DNA of 64,000 bases. Source: Candidatus Poribacteria bacterium. Lineage in GTDB: Bacteria; Poribacteria; WGA-4E; GCA-2687025. Numbering within the stretch: the stretch's first letter is position 1; every line of letters begins with the position of its first letter. The position numbers and the translations under genes were made by a program. Under the pieces are notes generated by a model. The model was given only the letters and a program-made list of their open reading frames with translations, was not told the DNA's origin and did no database searches. The stretch is from positions 81,245 to 145,244 of the forward strand of contig JAPPNK010000021.1 in the NCBI GenBank assembly GCA_028818695.1, given 5' to 3'. This document shows, piece after piece, positions 43,501-50,982 of the stretch.

Positions 43501-46500
43501 ATTTTCTGGGATCGTTCCCGCTTCGGGCCCGCCCATCTCCATCGCAAGCGGCGAGAATGTTTGCCCGCCGTCCGCGCTGATTTCCAACACAATCGAAGGC
43601 GCTTTCGGCAGCATGTTGAACGGCGTATCGACCGTCAACACCAGCTGATCGCGCGCTCCGCCGCTGTCCGGACTGACAGAAGTGCCTTCAGCCTGCGCAG
43701 CCGCAAACGCCAGCACCTCCGGCGCAACCGGTATCGGCAAAGCGTCCACAACCAAGACTGTTTCAGGCCCGACGCCGCTGATCATCAGCCTATTCTCAGC
43801 CATAACGCGCAGACGATATTCCGTCACACCGCTCGTCACCAGCTGAACGCCATCGATCATATGAGACGTCATGTCTGACATCCAAGAAGCGTCCACAGCA
43901 GCCAAATCGGCCTCTTCATATACTTTCAGATCTGTCCAAGTAGCTCCCCCGTCTGTCGAACTTTGGAGCGCCACTCTCGTCAACGGAATGGAGACATCCC
44001 GCAAACTGCGTATCGTCACATTCGCTTGAGTCGTATCCGACCAGATGCGGAAATCATCCGCCGCGACCGAGCCGTCTTTCGGCACATCAGCCGAGATATA
44101 ACGTTCCGCTTCGTTGCCCTTCAAGTTCCCGATGCCCAGGTAGGACACATTGAACTCGCCGACCGTTCGCGGAACGACCTCAACTGCCTGTGGATTCGAC
44201 ATGCTCATGTTGCTGAACTGGTCAATGGAAACCGCTCGAATCAAGTAGCTGCCGACCTGCGGATAGTCCATCATTTCCGTGCGGACCATTTCAGGTCCGA
44301 TGCGTCCGAGCAATCCGCCCGCAATCTGGTTCGCATAGACGATCAACGGCAGGAAATTGTCGTTCGCCAAGCCCTCCATGATAGGGGTCACGCTCATGTT
44401 GATGCCAACCGTCGTCCAGAAATCGACTGTCGGCTCGCCAGTGACCGGGCGGACTTGGAAGATAACGCTGGTGCGGTCGTAGATGTCCGCGCCGCCGGTC
44501 ATCGCTTCCGCTGTCAGCGACAACGCGCCCTCATTGTTGGCGTTTGTCGTCACAACCGCGCCGTTCTCATCTATATAATGAGTTGCGCCGTTGACCGCTT
44601 CCACGGTCACATCAGAGACCGGCTCAGGCGTCCGGTTGATGCTCAGAGGCCTCGTTCCGCCGTCAAACCCTGGCTCGCCGTCCACCGTGACGCTCACTTC
44701 GTAGTCGCCGTCAGGGATTTGGTTCAGGTCAAAGTTCAGAGTCCAGAGGCCGTCCGCCCCAGGAACGCTGAACTTAGACACGAGCGGAACGCGCCCTGTA
44801 TCAGCCACATCTTGAATGTCGGCAATGGACAAGCTGCCAATATCGATCGTGGGCGCGAGCTGAAGGTTGCGCGGATCGGGGATCACAAGCATCTTCGCCG
44901 TGCGTTTTCCGCCGCCGACCGGTATCTGGTGCGTCATTTCCACCACATAGTAGTAGTAGTAGGTGCCGCCCGCGTTGAGCATTTCGGTTGCGCTCCAGAC
45001 AGGCTCCGCATATCCACCCGCCATCCGCATCTCTTTGGTCAGCGGAACCGACATATACGGACCGTCAATCCCGTTCGCGGAAAGACGCAGCGTCACTTCC
45101 TGAACGGGGCTGGATTCGCTCGCAGGCCATGCCGGCAGCGTTCCCAGGAACAGCTCTTCATCAATGGCGAACTCATGCTGGAAGGTTCCCGTCTCCTCGG
45201 CGCTCATGCCTGAGGCGGAATAGGTTGTTCCGTCGCTTCCATGCAGCGTAACAATCACTTCCATCGCCTTCGGAGCGACTGCAAACAGGCTCAGCTTATG
45301 TCCTGTCAGCGTCAGTCCATTCTCAATCCGATATGAGCCTCCCGCAACCCCGCCGAGGTTGTCCCACGTCTCAAGAGACGGCACAAACAGCGCATTGCCG
45401 AAGTTCTCAAGGTAAAGATCTTCCATGTTCGGAACGATCACCGGGTTCAACATCGCCGGCAAGTTCGGCAATGTCAAGCCTGCCTGCTGCAGAGCCGCCA
45501 TAACTTCGGGCGAATTCAACAACCGCAGTACATCTTCTGTGGTGTAGTCGTCGCCTAGAAGCATCGGAATCGTCGGCAGACCGTTCGCCGTCAGCAAATC
45601 GTTCACCAACGGCGATTGCAGCAGCGACAAAATAAATTCGGCCGCGCCGCGCGAGTCGAGCGCCAAACCGCCTACTTCAACCCGTCGAACCTTCACCATC
45701 GTCTCCGAGGTCTCCTCGTTGCCGCCCGCGTCCACAACGCGCAGCGTCGCTACGAAGTCGCCCGGCTCTTCAAAGATGCGCGTCACGGAGGTGTTGCCGT
45801 CCGCGTCCAGCATCCCTTCAATCGTTTTGTCGGGGAAGACCCACTCAACCGTCAAAATTTCAGTATTGTCCGACGCGCTCGCCGACAGAGTCAGATCGCG
45901 GTTCACCAGAATGAACGGGATGCCGTCCTGATTCGTCGAATCGGCCGCAATCGCGGAGACCATCGGAGGCATATTGTCCACAAGAGTCAGCATCATCGTC
46001 TTGACGATCATCTCGCCCGCCGGGGAGGTCACGGTCAAGCTCACCTCATGCGGGCCAAGGTCGTCAACCGACTCGTAGGCTTTCATGAAGTTGTAAGCGT
46101 CGGTGAACAGCTCAGCAGGCGCAAGCTCATACCGCAGCCCTTCGCCGCCCATCGGCAAGTCGCCGTCCGGACCCATCACACCCGCCATGATGTTCGTCTC
46201 AGCAACGCCGTTCTCGTCGTAGGCCACCTCCATATCGGGACCTAGATCGGGCGCGCTGAACGTAATATCCACGAAGGTGATCGGAACATTGATGGGCGTC
46301 GCCTCGCCGCTCTCAGCGCTGTCGTTTCGGTTCCCTGAGGTGTCCTCAACATGGAACGACACCACCACATGCGCCGGCGCAGGATCGCCTTCCTGCATAT
46401 AGGTGTAGCTGAACGCAGTCTCGTCCGCTTCAGGCATTCGCGTTTCGACCGCCTCGCCGTCAACTCTCCATTCAATCGATGCGATTTCGGTGTTTTCCAC

Positions 46501-49500
46501 CACATCAACGCTCACCATGACTGACTGCCCCGCCTCTTTAAGAGGCTCTGCAGTAGAGGTCAGCGTCGCCGCCGGATCAATCAGATCCACAAGGTTCAGC
46601 GTCAGCATCTTGACAATCTGTTCGCCCGCTTCGGATGTAACCGTCAGCGTCACTTCATGCTCGCCAAGGTCTTCCGCGCTCTCGTAGGTCTTGGAGAACG
46701 TTTCAAGGTCGGGGAACAGTTCATCAGGGGTCAACGCCAAGGTTAACCCTGCGCTTTCCGGCGTCACAACGCCGTCAGGCCCGTTCACAACGACCGTCAT
46801 GCCTGTGGAGGCGACGCCGTTTTCGTCGTAAGGCACTTCCAACGTCTCCGCGCTGAACTCAACATCCACGAAGGTGACCGGAACCGATATAGGCGTATCC
46901 GCATCGTTCGTGTTGTCGGAGGTGTCCATAACATGGAAGGTGATGTTCACCAGCGCCGGCGCTGGATCGTCGCCTTCCTGCATGTAGGTGTAGGCGAAGA
47001 CGCCCGAAGCCGTCTCTTCCGCTGTCGGAGCTCTCGATTCGAGAACTTCGCCGTCGGCTCTCCATTCAATCGATGCGATTTCAGTGTTTTCCACCACCTC
47101 AACGCCCACGTCAACAGGCTGCCCAACCAACTCAAGCGGCTCCGCAACCGAGGTCAAGGTCGCCATCGGAGCGATCAGGTCGACAAGCGCCACCGTCAAC
47201 GACTGGCTCACCGTCTGTCCGTCGGCGTTTGTCACCGTCGCTGTCAGCTCATGGTCGCCGAGGTCTTCCGCCGTCTCATATGTCTTCATGAATGTAGACG
47301 TTTCGGAGGATACTCCATCCGTCAGCATCAACTCATACACGCTGTCGCTGAAGTCTATCATTCCGTCAGGCCCTATCGCTGTCAAGGTGATGCCAACGGT
47401 TGCGACGCCGTTCTCATCGTATTCCGCCTGATTCGCGACGGTTGCGAATTGCAGGTCAAGCACATCAATCGTCCTGACCTCGCTCGTGGAGTTGCCCGCC
47501 ACGTCCGTCACAACCAGCGTCACGGGAACGCGTCCCACTTCGCTGAACGACATCGTTGCGGTATCGCCTGTCATATCGACGGTCTCGTCCGACCAGAAGT
47601 CCCACTCAATCGATGCGACGGCCGTGTTGTCTGAAACATCGGCTGTCAGCGTTTCGTCCTCGTTCACCAACGCCAACGGGCCAACCGGCATGATGGAGTT
47701 GATCTTCGGACTTGTTTCATCCACCACGTTCAGCATCAGTGTGCGGCTTGCCTTGTCGCCCGCTGAAACGGTGACCATCACAGGGCCGCTGTCCGACGAG
47801 AAATACATCTCTTCAGCGTAGGCCGTACTAAAGGTGCCAATGGTTCCGTTCACAACGAAAGAACCCGCGTCCGAGGCGAATGTCAGCGCAACGCCCGCGC
47901 TCGCCGAGCCGGTCACCATCGCTTCCACTGTCGCCGAAGCGACGCCTCTCTCGTTATACGGAGCTTTTATGGGCGTTCCAGCGTCCACCGATTCGCCGCC
48001 GACGCTCAGATCTATCACAACGCCGGTCAAGAGAATATCGGCGTTCTGCAAAAGTCCGTCAATCACCGACTGCGAGTCGAGAACAATCTCTTTGCCCGCT
48101 AGTACCATCCCGTTCGGATCAATCGCTTCGACGAGCAGAATATCGCCCGTGTTGGCAACATCTCCCATCATGAACCCGCCGACATCGCTGGCGCGCAGCG
48201 TCGCGCTGTAGCTGCCGTTCGTGACGGCATTGTTCGCGCTAACCAGGCTGGTGGAGCGGCGGCTTAAGTTCGTCACGCGCACCGTGGAGCCGTCTGGCGC
48301 CTCTTCAATTCCCACGTCGGCTGCGACCATACCGGCGATCACAAAGAAGAAATGATCCGACATCGCCGGCAGCGAGGTGAGAATGTCGCTGAAGTCAAAC
48401 GCGCCGCCAATGATCTCTTGCGAGGTGACAGGTCGGCTCATCGTTGCGACGATGTTGCCGTTGTCCCGGACCTCAACGCTCACCATGTCGCCCGTCCTAG
48501 TCATAAACGGGCTGATACCGGGCAGATTGACAAAGGTTACTGTGAAGACGCCCGGTTCATTCGGATCGTTGATCATCAGGTTTTCGCTGTAATCGCCGAC
48601 GGTGACATACGCCGTCAAGCCGAGCGCCGGCGACACCGGGGCGGCTCCGTCCGAGTATTTCACAACGCCGCTCACCAGCAAACTTTCGCTGCGCGCGTCA
48701 ACCGAAGTTAGAACAGGCTCCAGCTCAATCTCGCCGTTAATGATCTGCTCAGAGGTGGCTATGTAAGTGTATTCGTCGCCCGCCACGACCGTGCCGTCTT
48801 GGTCAAACACGGCGATGCGGATCAGATCGCCTGTTGTCACTTCAAACGCCGCGCCCCCTGGAACGCTGGCGAAGACCGCCTCAAACTCTCCGGGAGCCGC
48901 TGCGTCGTTCAGCATTGTTCGCTGCGAGGCTGCGCCGACAGAAATCTCTACCGTCAAACGCTCGCTCGGAAGAACCGCTGCTGTTCCGTCTGAATACTGC
49001 ACCAAGCCTTTTACAACGAAGTTGGACGCCCTAGCCTTCAGGCTTGTCTCAACGTCCACAATGACGACCGTCGCGTTCACTTCAGCCGCCGTCAAACGCC
49101 GCTCAACCATGGTTGATTCGTTGGAAACAGGATCGGTCACCGTCACTCGAATCAGGTCGTTTGAGCTCGCGACGACCGCGTTCGGATCGGCAGGATTAAA
49201 GAAGGTTGCGGTGTACCGTCCTGGACCGTCATCGCCTGTCGCGCTCGTTGCGGCCGCGCCTGTCGTCACGTTTTCCACCATGACAGAAAGGCCGTTCGGA
49301 GCCGCATGCGTTCTGTCAAGATAGGTCGCCAGACCTTTCACCACCAAGAGGGTCGTTTCAGCTTCAGGTTCGCCCCTCACGGACAACATCGCCGAGGCCG
49401 GCGTCAACGCTCCGTAGGCGAATTCAACCGACGCGACCGCGTCTTCTCGCACCAACGGGGAGGTGAAGACCGCAGAATATGTGCCGTCTCCGCCGTCCGT

Positions 49501-50664
49501 CACATCGCCGAGAGAGCCGCCGCCCGTGAGCGTCGCCATCACGTTCGCAAGCCCTGAAACGCCGTTGCCATTCGCGTCTTCGATGGTGGCTGTGAACATC
49601 GCAGTGGTGATGCTGTCGCCGCGTATTTCCGTCGGATCAACCGCGGCAGCGATGCTGGCCGGCGCGCCCGGCGTCAAAGTCAAGCTCGCGGCGCCTTGAT
49701 CGCCCGCCGAAGCCGTGACGCTGATTGCGGCGGTTCCTGCTGTCGTCCCCGCGGTATAGGTTGCCGTATAGGTTCCGTCGCCGTTGTTCGTAACACTGCT
49801 CACGGTGCCTAATGTGGCGCGTATCGTTAACGTTTCGTTCGCAACTACTGCGCCGTCGCGCATCAGCGTCGCCATGATAGCCGCCGTGGAGGCTCCGTCG
49901 GCGACAATTTCCATCGGCTCAATCGACACCATCACATCCGCTGGGACGCCCGTAACGGAGACGGTCGCTTTGCCAGAATCGGCGCCGTATGTAACGGTAA
50001 CGGTTGCCGTCACATCTTGGCTTGTTAAAGGAGCGGTGAAGACTGCCTGATGCATCCCGCTGCCCAAACTTGTGAAGTCGCTAAGCGATCCGACCGACGT
50101 CGTTACGTCCAAATCTGGATCGTCAACGAGCGCTCCTGAGGAGTCCATCACCGTAACGACAAGAGTCGCGGTGGATACACCGTCGCCTCTCACCTCCGCC
50201 TCCTGGAATTCGACCGAGAGGCCCGATTCGGTCATACCAATGGCGACCTCTCCTGCGTCCAGCTCAGCCTGGGTGATAGCCCGCCGTAGAGACGACCAGG
50301 GCGATTCCACTCCGTTGACCGTCTGCGTCGCTCGAATAGAAACCACATCCCCGGCTTTCGGAATCAGCACCTGCTGGAAAATTCCCAAGTCAAGGTCGGT
50401 GAGCGTAGCGCTATAGGAGCCAGGATTAGAGGCGTCCTCAATAAGCGCCTGTTCCTGCGCCGCTTGCGACCCCTCCGCAGCGCTTGTGTTCTGGAACACA
50501 ACCTTCAAGCCGCTCGCAGCGTTCCCGTCCCTATCGGTCAGGGAGACCGTCACCTCAAAATTCGAGATCTGTTGCGCAGCTGCGGTCGCCGCGCTCCCAA
50601 AAACCAGTCCAATCGCCGCAATCCAGACGACCGCTGTCTTGAAATACGACTGAAAATCGCGCAT
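37546..50664 (-). CDS. Giant secreted Ig-repeat protein (4372 aa) with type IX-type C-terminal sorting domain
   Basis: Signal peptide at residues 1-31 (VFGSAATAAAQ). In order: three invasin-like Ig domains (about 110-430, with GDGTYTATY motifs); about four modules of roughly 110 residues (VKGLVQYSDG...); three repeats of about 165 residues with DENGVA motifs (about 1000-1650); a leucine-rich insert (1665-1742); mixed beta domains; two more inserts (about 2899-2935 and 3213-3294); and about a dozen 93-residue Ig-like units (PPVITTVSPTG, DEHGNVGSAEY), six almost identical. The C-terminal 90 residues (PNPFEKDVAVW, IYDLNGRLVAERPG, GRGVYICQV, ending KMAKIR) read as a type A sorting domain. Acidic composition suggests a calcium-stabilised adhesin. 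ATG 50664 with GGAGG 6 nt upstream. Confidence 0.88.
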   Translation of the reverse strand: MRDFQSYFKTAVVWIAAIGLVFGSAATAAAQQISNFEVTVSLTDRDGNAASGLKVVFQNTSAAEGSQAAQEQALIEDASNPGSYSATLTDLDLGIFQQVLIPKAGDVVSIRATQTVNGVESPWSSLRRAITQAELDAGEVAIGMTESGLSVEFQEAEVRGDGVSTATLVVTVMDSSGALVDDPDLDVTTSVGSLSDFTSLGSGMHQAVFTAPLTSQDVTATVTVTYGADSGKATVSVTGVPADVMVSIEPMEIVADGASTAAIMATLMRDGAVVANETLTIRATLGTVSSVTNNGDGTYTATYTAGTTAGTAAISVTASAGDQGAASLTLTPGAPASIAAAVDPTEIRGDSITTAMFTATIEDANGNGVSGLANVMATLTGGGSLGDVTDGGDGTYSAVFTSPLVREDAVASVEFAYGALTPASAMLSVRGEPEAETTLLVVKGLATYLDRTHAAPNGLSVMVENVTTGAAATSATGDDGPGRYTATFFNPADPNAVVASSNDLIRVTVTDPVSNESTMVERRLTAAEVNATVVIVDVETSLKARASNFVVKGLVQYSDGTAAVLPSERLTVEISVGAASQRTMLNDAAAPGEFEAVFASVPGGAAFEVTTGDLIRIAVFDQDGTVVAGDEYTYIATSEQIINGEIELEPVLTSVDARSESLLVSGVVKYSDGAAPVSPALGLTAYVTVGDYSENLMINDPNEPGVFTVTFVNLPGISPFMTRTGDMVSVEVRDNGNIVATMSRPVTSQEIIGGAFDFSDILTSLPAMSDHFFFVIAGMVAADVGIEEAPDGSTVRVTNLSRRSTSLVSANNAVTNGSYSATLRASDVGGFMMGDVANTGDILLVEAIDPNGMVLAGKEIVLDSQSVIDGLLQNADILLTGVVIDLSVGGESVDAGTPIKAPYNERGVASATVEAMVTGSASAGVALTFASDAGSFVVNGTIGTFSTAYAEEMYFSSDSGPVMVTVSAGDKASRTLMLNVVDETSPKINSIMPVGPLALVNEDETLTADVSDNTAVASIEWDFWSDETVDMTGDTATMSFSEVGRVPVTLVVTDVAGNSTSEVRTIDVLDLQFATVANQAEYDENGVATVGITLTAIGPDGMIDFSDSVYELMLTDGVSSETSTFMKTYETAEDLGDHELTATVTNADGQTVSQSLTVALVDLIAPMATLTSVAEPLELVGQPVDVGVEVVENTEIASIEWRADGEVLESRAPTAEETASGVFAYTYMQEGDDPAPALVNITFHVMDTSDNTNDADTPISVPVTFVDVEFSAETLEVPYDENGVASTGMTVVVNGPDGVVTPESAGLTLALTPDELFPDLETFSKTYESAEDLGEHEVTLTVTSEAGEQIVKMLTLNLVDLIDPAATLTSTAEPLKEAGQSVMVSVDVVENTEIASIEWRVDGEAVETRMPEADETAFSYTYMQEGDPAPAHVVVSFHVEDTSGNRNDSAESGEATPINVPITFVDITFSAPDLGPDMEVAYDENGVAETNIMAGVMGPDGDLPMGGEGLRYELAPAELFTDAYNFMKAYESVDDLGPHEVSLTVTSPAGEMIVKTMMLTLVDNMPPMVSAIAADSTNQDGIPFILVNRDLTLSASASDNTEILTVEWVFPDKTIEGMLDADGNTSVTRIFEEPGDFVATLRVVDAGGNEETSETMVKVRRVEVGGLALDSRGAAEFILSLLQSPLVNDLLTANGLPTIPMLLGDDYTTEDVLRLLNSPEVMAALQQAGLTLPNLPAMLNPVIVPNMEDLYLENFGNALFVPSLETWDNLGGVAGGSYRIENGLTLTGHKLSLFAVAPKAMEVIVTLHGSDGTTYSASGMSAEETGTFQHEFAIDEELFLGTLPAWPASESSPVQEVTLRLSANGIDGPYMSVPLTKEMRMAGGYAEPVWSATEMLNAGGTYYYYYVVEMTHQIPVGGGKRTAKMLVIPDPRNLQLAPTIDIGSLSIADIQDVADTGRVPLVSKFSVPGADGLWTLNFDLNQIPDGDYEVSVTVDGEPGFDGGTRPLSINRTPEPVSDVTVEAVNGATHYIDENGAVVTTNANNEGALSLTAEAMTGGADIYDRTSVIFQVRPVTGEPTVDFWTTVGINMSVTPIMEGLANDNFLPLIVYANQIAGGLLGRIGPEMVRTEMMDYPQVGSYLIRAVSIDQFSNMSMSNPQAVEVVPRTVGEFNVSYLGIGNLKGNEAERYISADVPKDGSVAADDFRIWSDTTQANVTIRSLRDVSIPLTRVALQSSTDGGATWTDLKVYEEADLAAVDASWMSDMTSHMIDGVQLVTSGVTEYRLRVMAENRLMISGVGPETVLVVDALPIPVAPEVLAFAAAQAEGTSVSPDSGGARDQLVLTVDTPFNMLPKAPSIVLEISADGGQTFSPLAMEMGGPEAGTIPENDHMMAGETPEVGVNRTTWTGVWDTTMVEDTVENMEPEARDASMDDNPYMIRASLMGEGGTAYMSETLTIPVDNVDDVPPISSTVVTMVEREAKTPGTFEAVDANEDGSYTVRSDVRITASVTAGYLTIEGGEVALVVVDESGAVMDMLGDAAPVVEGQESYSFVFDSTAFPNGALRLAVLATDASGNQELTVMDTTVVANIANILISGLLPDDPGVYEAIRLTRTGVLMTNNRTFATPQADRPISGMTMIELDTENAMTAEAYISANMADLMDEALVDATPMVAVGENGAFQLPLDVSGLADGEYYVRIVLAASPNVFAPLAPVAFTVDNTAPPLTIEAPASGTAVNTRPTILSEGYEDPTGIVTVGLTLSTTSGDVQFTGFAGGNADMRLAGNEDLVNADGMTTDGLMFAAPQIRYVTPSDVRHASGSYMATGTATDYAGNVATVSVVYVIEQDATAPTVTAYSPTGIISTRTPTVSVSFTEDNSGVTAEGVSIKVRDSAGNAVAGTTTLQAIPLHLGEDYTADDILEALNSPEIMEDLQQDSGPQLSGVVSFIADEDLANGAYSVVASVADVEGNESPVSWEFTVYVDDNPPVITEFSPTGTIETADTTLSATFYDEMEVTSVTFTVDDGEPMDADEIADNTSATLAVTGLADGSHTVVVTATDALGNVGSGQFSFTVSLDLEPPVITAFSPTGVVEMPDATLAATFSDASEVMSVTFAVDGGEAMEAVIANNTSATLDVTGLSDGDHMVMVTATDEHGNVGSAEYHFTVSLDLEAPVITAFSPTGVVESPDTTLAVVFSDASKVTSVTFAVDGGDAMDAVVGLALDAQSAANLVVSLIGTPVLDGLLVANGLPTTEEILAQGDLYTRETLLQLLELPEVMSALDQVGVPLSLLSAILNGELAGNTSATLDVTGLSDGGHTVMVTATDEHGNVGFAEYQFTVSLDLEPPVITTVSPTGVVEMPDATLAVSLSDASMVTSVTFSVDGGDAMDAMISDDNTSATLDVMGLSDGDHMVMVTAMDEHGNVGSAEYQFTVSLDLEPPVITTVSPTGVVEMPDATLAVSLSDASMVTSVTFSVDGGAAMDAMISEDNTSATLDVTGLSDGDHMVMVTAMDEHGNVGSAEYQFTVSLDLEPPVITTVSPTGVVEMPDATLAVSLSDASMVTSVTFSVDGGDAMDAMISDDNTSATLDVTGLSDGDHMVMVTAMDEHGNVGSAEYQFTVSLDLEPPVITTVSPTGVVEMPDATLAVSLSDASMVTSVTFSVDGGAAMDAMISEDNTSATLDVTGLSDGDHMVMVTATDEHGNVGSAEYQFTVSLDLEPPVITTVSPTGVVEMPDATLAVSLSDASMVTSVTFSVDGGDAMDAMISDDNTSATLDVTDLSDGDHMVMVTATDEHGNVGSAEYQFTVSLDLEPPVITTVSPTGVVEMPDATLAVSLSDASMVTSVTFSVDGGAAMDAMISEDNTSATLDVTGLSDGDHMVMVTATDEHGNVGSAEYQFTVSLDLEPPVITTVSPTGTVESADTTLAVVFSDASNVTSVTFSVDGGDAMDAASISDNTMARLPVTGLSDGDHMVMVTATDEHGNVGSAEYQFTVSLDTTAPIITSISPTGVVRTADTTLAVNFFDDSEVDSVTFSVDGGAAMDAAEIIDNSRAHLPVDGLSQGSHTVVVTATDEHGNKASAQYSFLVEIDMIPPTIVTMTPAGYVRSLRPLIAATFTDNLAGVDADSVVLMVDGAAVNADVTDSSVSYQPSADLATGTHEVMLTLADALGNETSTSWTFTIETTPPSILSVAPRDGEKVGKNVAARTDVVVSAYYIDADSGIDVDSVELTVTLNGNRVAGTIESRTESGVAWMAQNVLRAGIYTATVSIADNLGNATEHSWSFIVEEEEAITIPVRVVPNPFEKDVAVWVGLGKEAEVRVRIYDLNGRLVAERPGQILLPGRHAIDLSQEICNYGRGVYICQVIVDAADRERVVKIVKMAKIR
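39000..40690. repeat. Six-unit tandem array, 279 bp per unit, ABABAB
   Basis: Six consecutive units of 279 bp (93 codons) are almost identical. Two linked variants alternate: SDDN with GGDAMDAM and SEDN with GGAAMDAM, giving three copies of a 558-bp higher-order unit. Neighbouring units on both sides (near 38700 and 41200) are clearly homologous but diverged. Confidence 0.92.
40785..41028 (-). other. In-frame leucine-rich insert module, copy 1
   Basis: About 82 codons interrupt one 93-residue Ig unit between GGDAMDAVV and NTSATLDVTGL, which are adjacent in the sister units. The insert (GLALDAQSAANLVVSLIG, ANGLPT, LLELPEVMSALDQVG) is leucine-rich and predicted helical. It is homologous to the copy at 45440-45672. 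Confidence 0.85.
41861..41970 (-). other. In-frame insert module, copy 3 (partial)
   Basis: About 37 codons (IPLHLGEDYTADDILEALN, SPEIMEDLQQ) correspond to the central part of the insert at 45440-45672, with clear DNA similarity (for example CTGCTGCAGA and ATAA.TTCGGGCGA.TTCAAC on the plus strand). They sit inside another beta domain, between VAGTTTLQ and SGVVSFIADEDL. Confidence 0.75.
45440..45672 (-). other. In-frame leucine-rich insert module, copy 2
   Basis: About 78 codons (GLALDSRGAAEFILSLLQ, ANGLPTIPMLLGDDYTTED, LLNSPEVMAALQQAG, AMLN) follow the third 165-residue repeat. More than half of the residues match copy 1, although the flanking domains are unrelated. Confidence 0.8.
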
Positions 50665-50930
50665 CCGTTGCCTCCATAAAACAAGTGGTCTTGTCATGAT
50701 CGTACCCTACGAAAATTGCTGTTTAAGTTCTGAAAATGAAAAACCGTCAAATCCGATCTCCTAAACCGCCTGCCGCCGAAACCCGAACACACATACAGCA
50801 TACAACGCATCGCTTTCGAATGCTACTTTTTTTATCCGACACAACAGCGACGCTATCTACCGCTCCATATCATGCGACAGAACTGCCGGCGTTTCAAGTA
50901 TATTCTTTTGCCTCTCCGCTTACAAGGCAA
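50665..50930. other. Intergenic gap between the two giant genes
   Basis: I see no gene here. On the minus strand TTGACG occurs about 80 nt before the ATG at 50664, but no good -10 lies at the right distance, so a promoter is uncertain. The gene may be read through from the upstream giant gene. Confidence 0.4.
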
Positions 50931-50962
50931 CGGGAGAGGAGGGACAAACCCTGCCTCTCCCG
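50931..50962 (-). terminator. GC-rich hairpin after the 3821-aa gene
   Basis: CGGGAGAGG and CCTCTCCCG pair, extended by an inner GGG/CCC, with a loop ACAAA. It lies 20 nt after the stop. No T-run follows on the minus strand, so termination may be partial. Confidence 0.5.
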
Positions 50963-50982
50963 CTCAGCCTCGCATATGAGAC

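Noticed and set aside
43963..45213. Plus-strand open frame of 416 codons
   Set aside because: Antisense to the 4372-aa gene, no recognisable domain and no ribosome-binding site.
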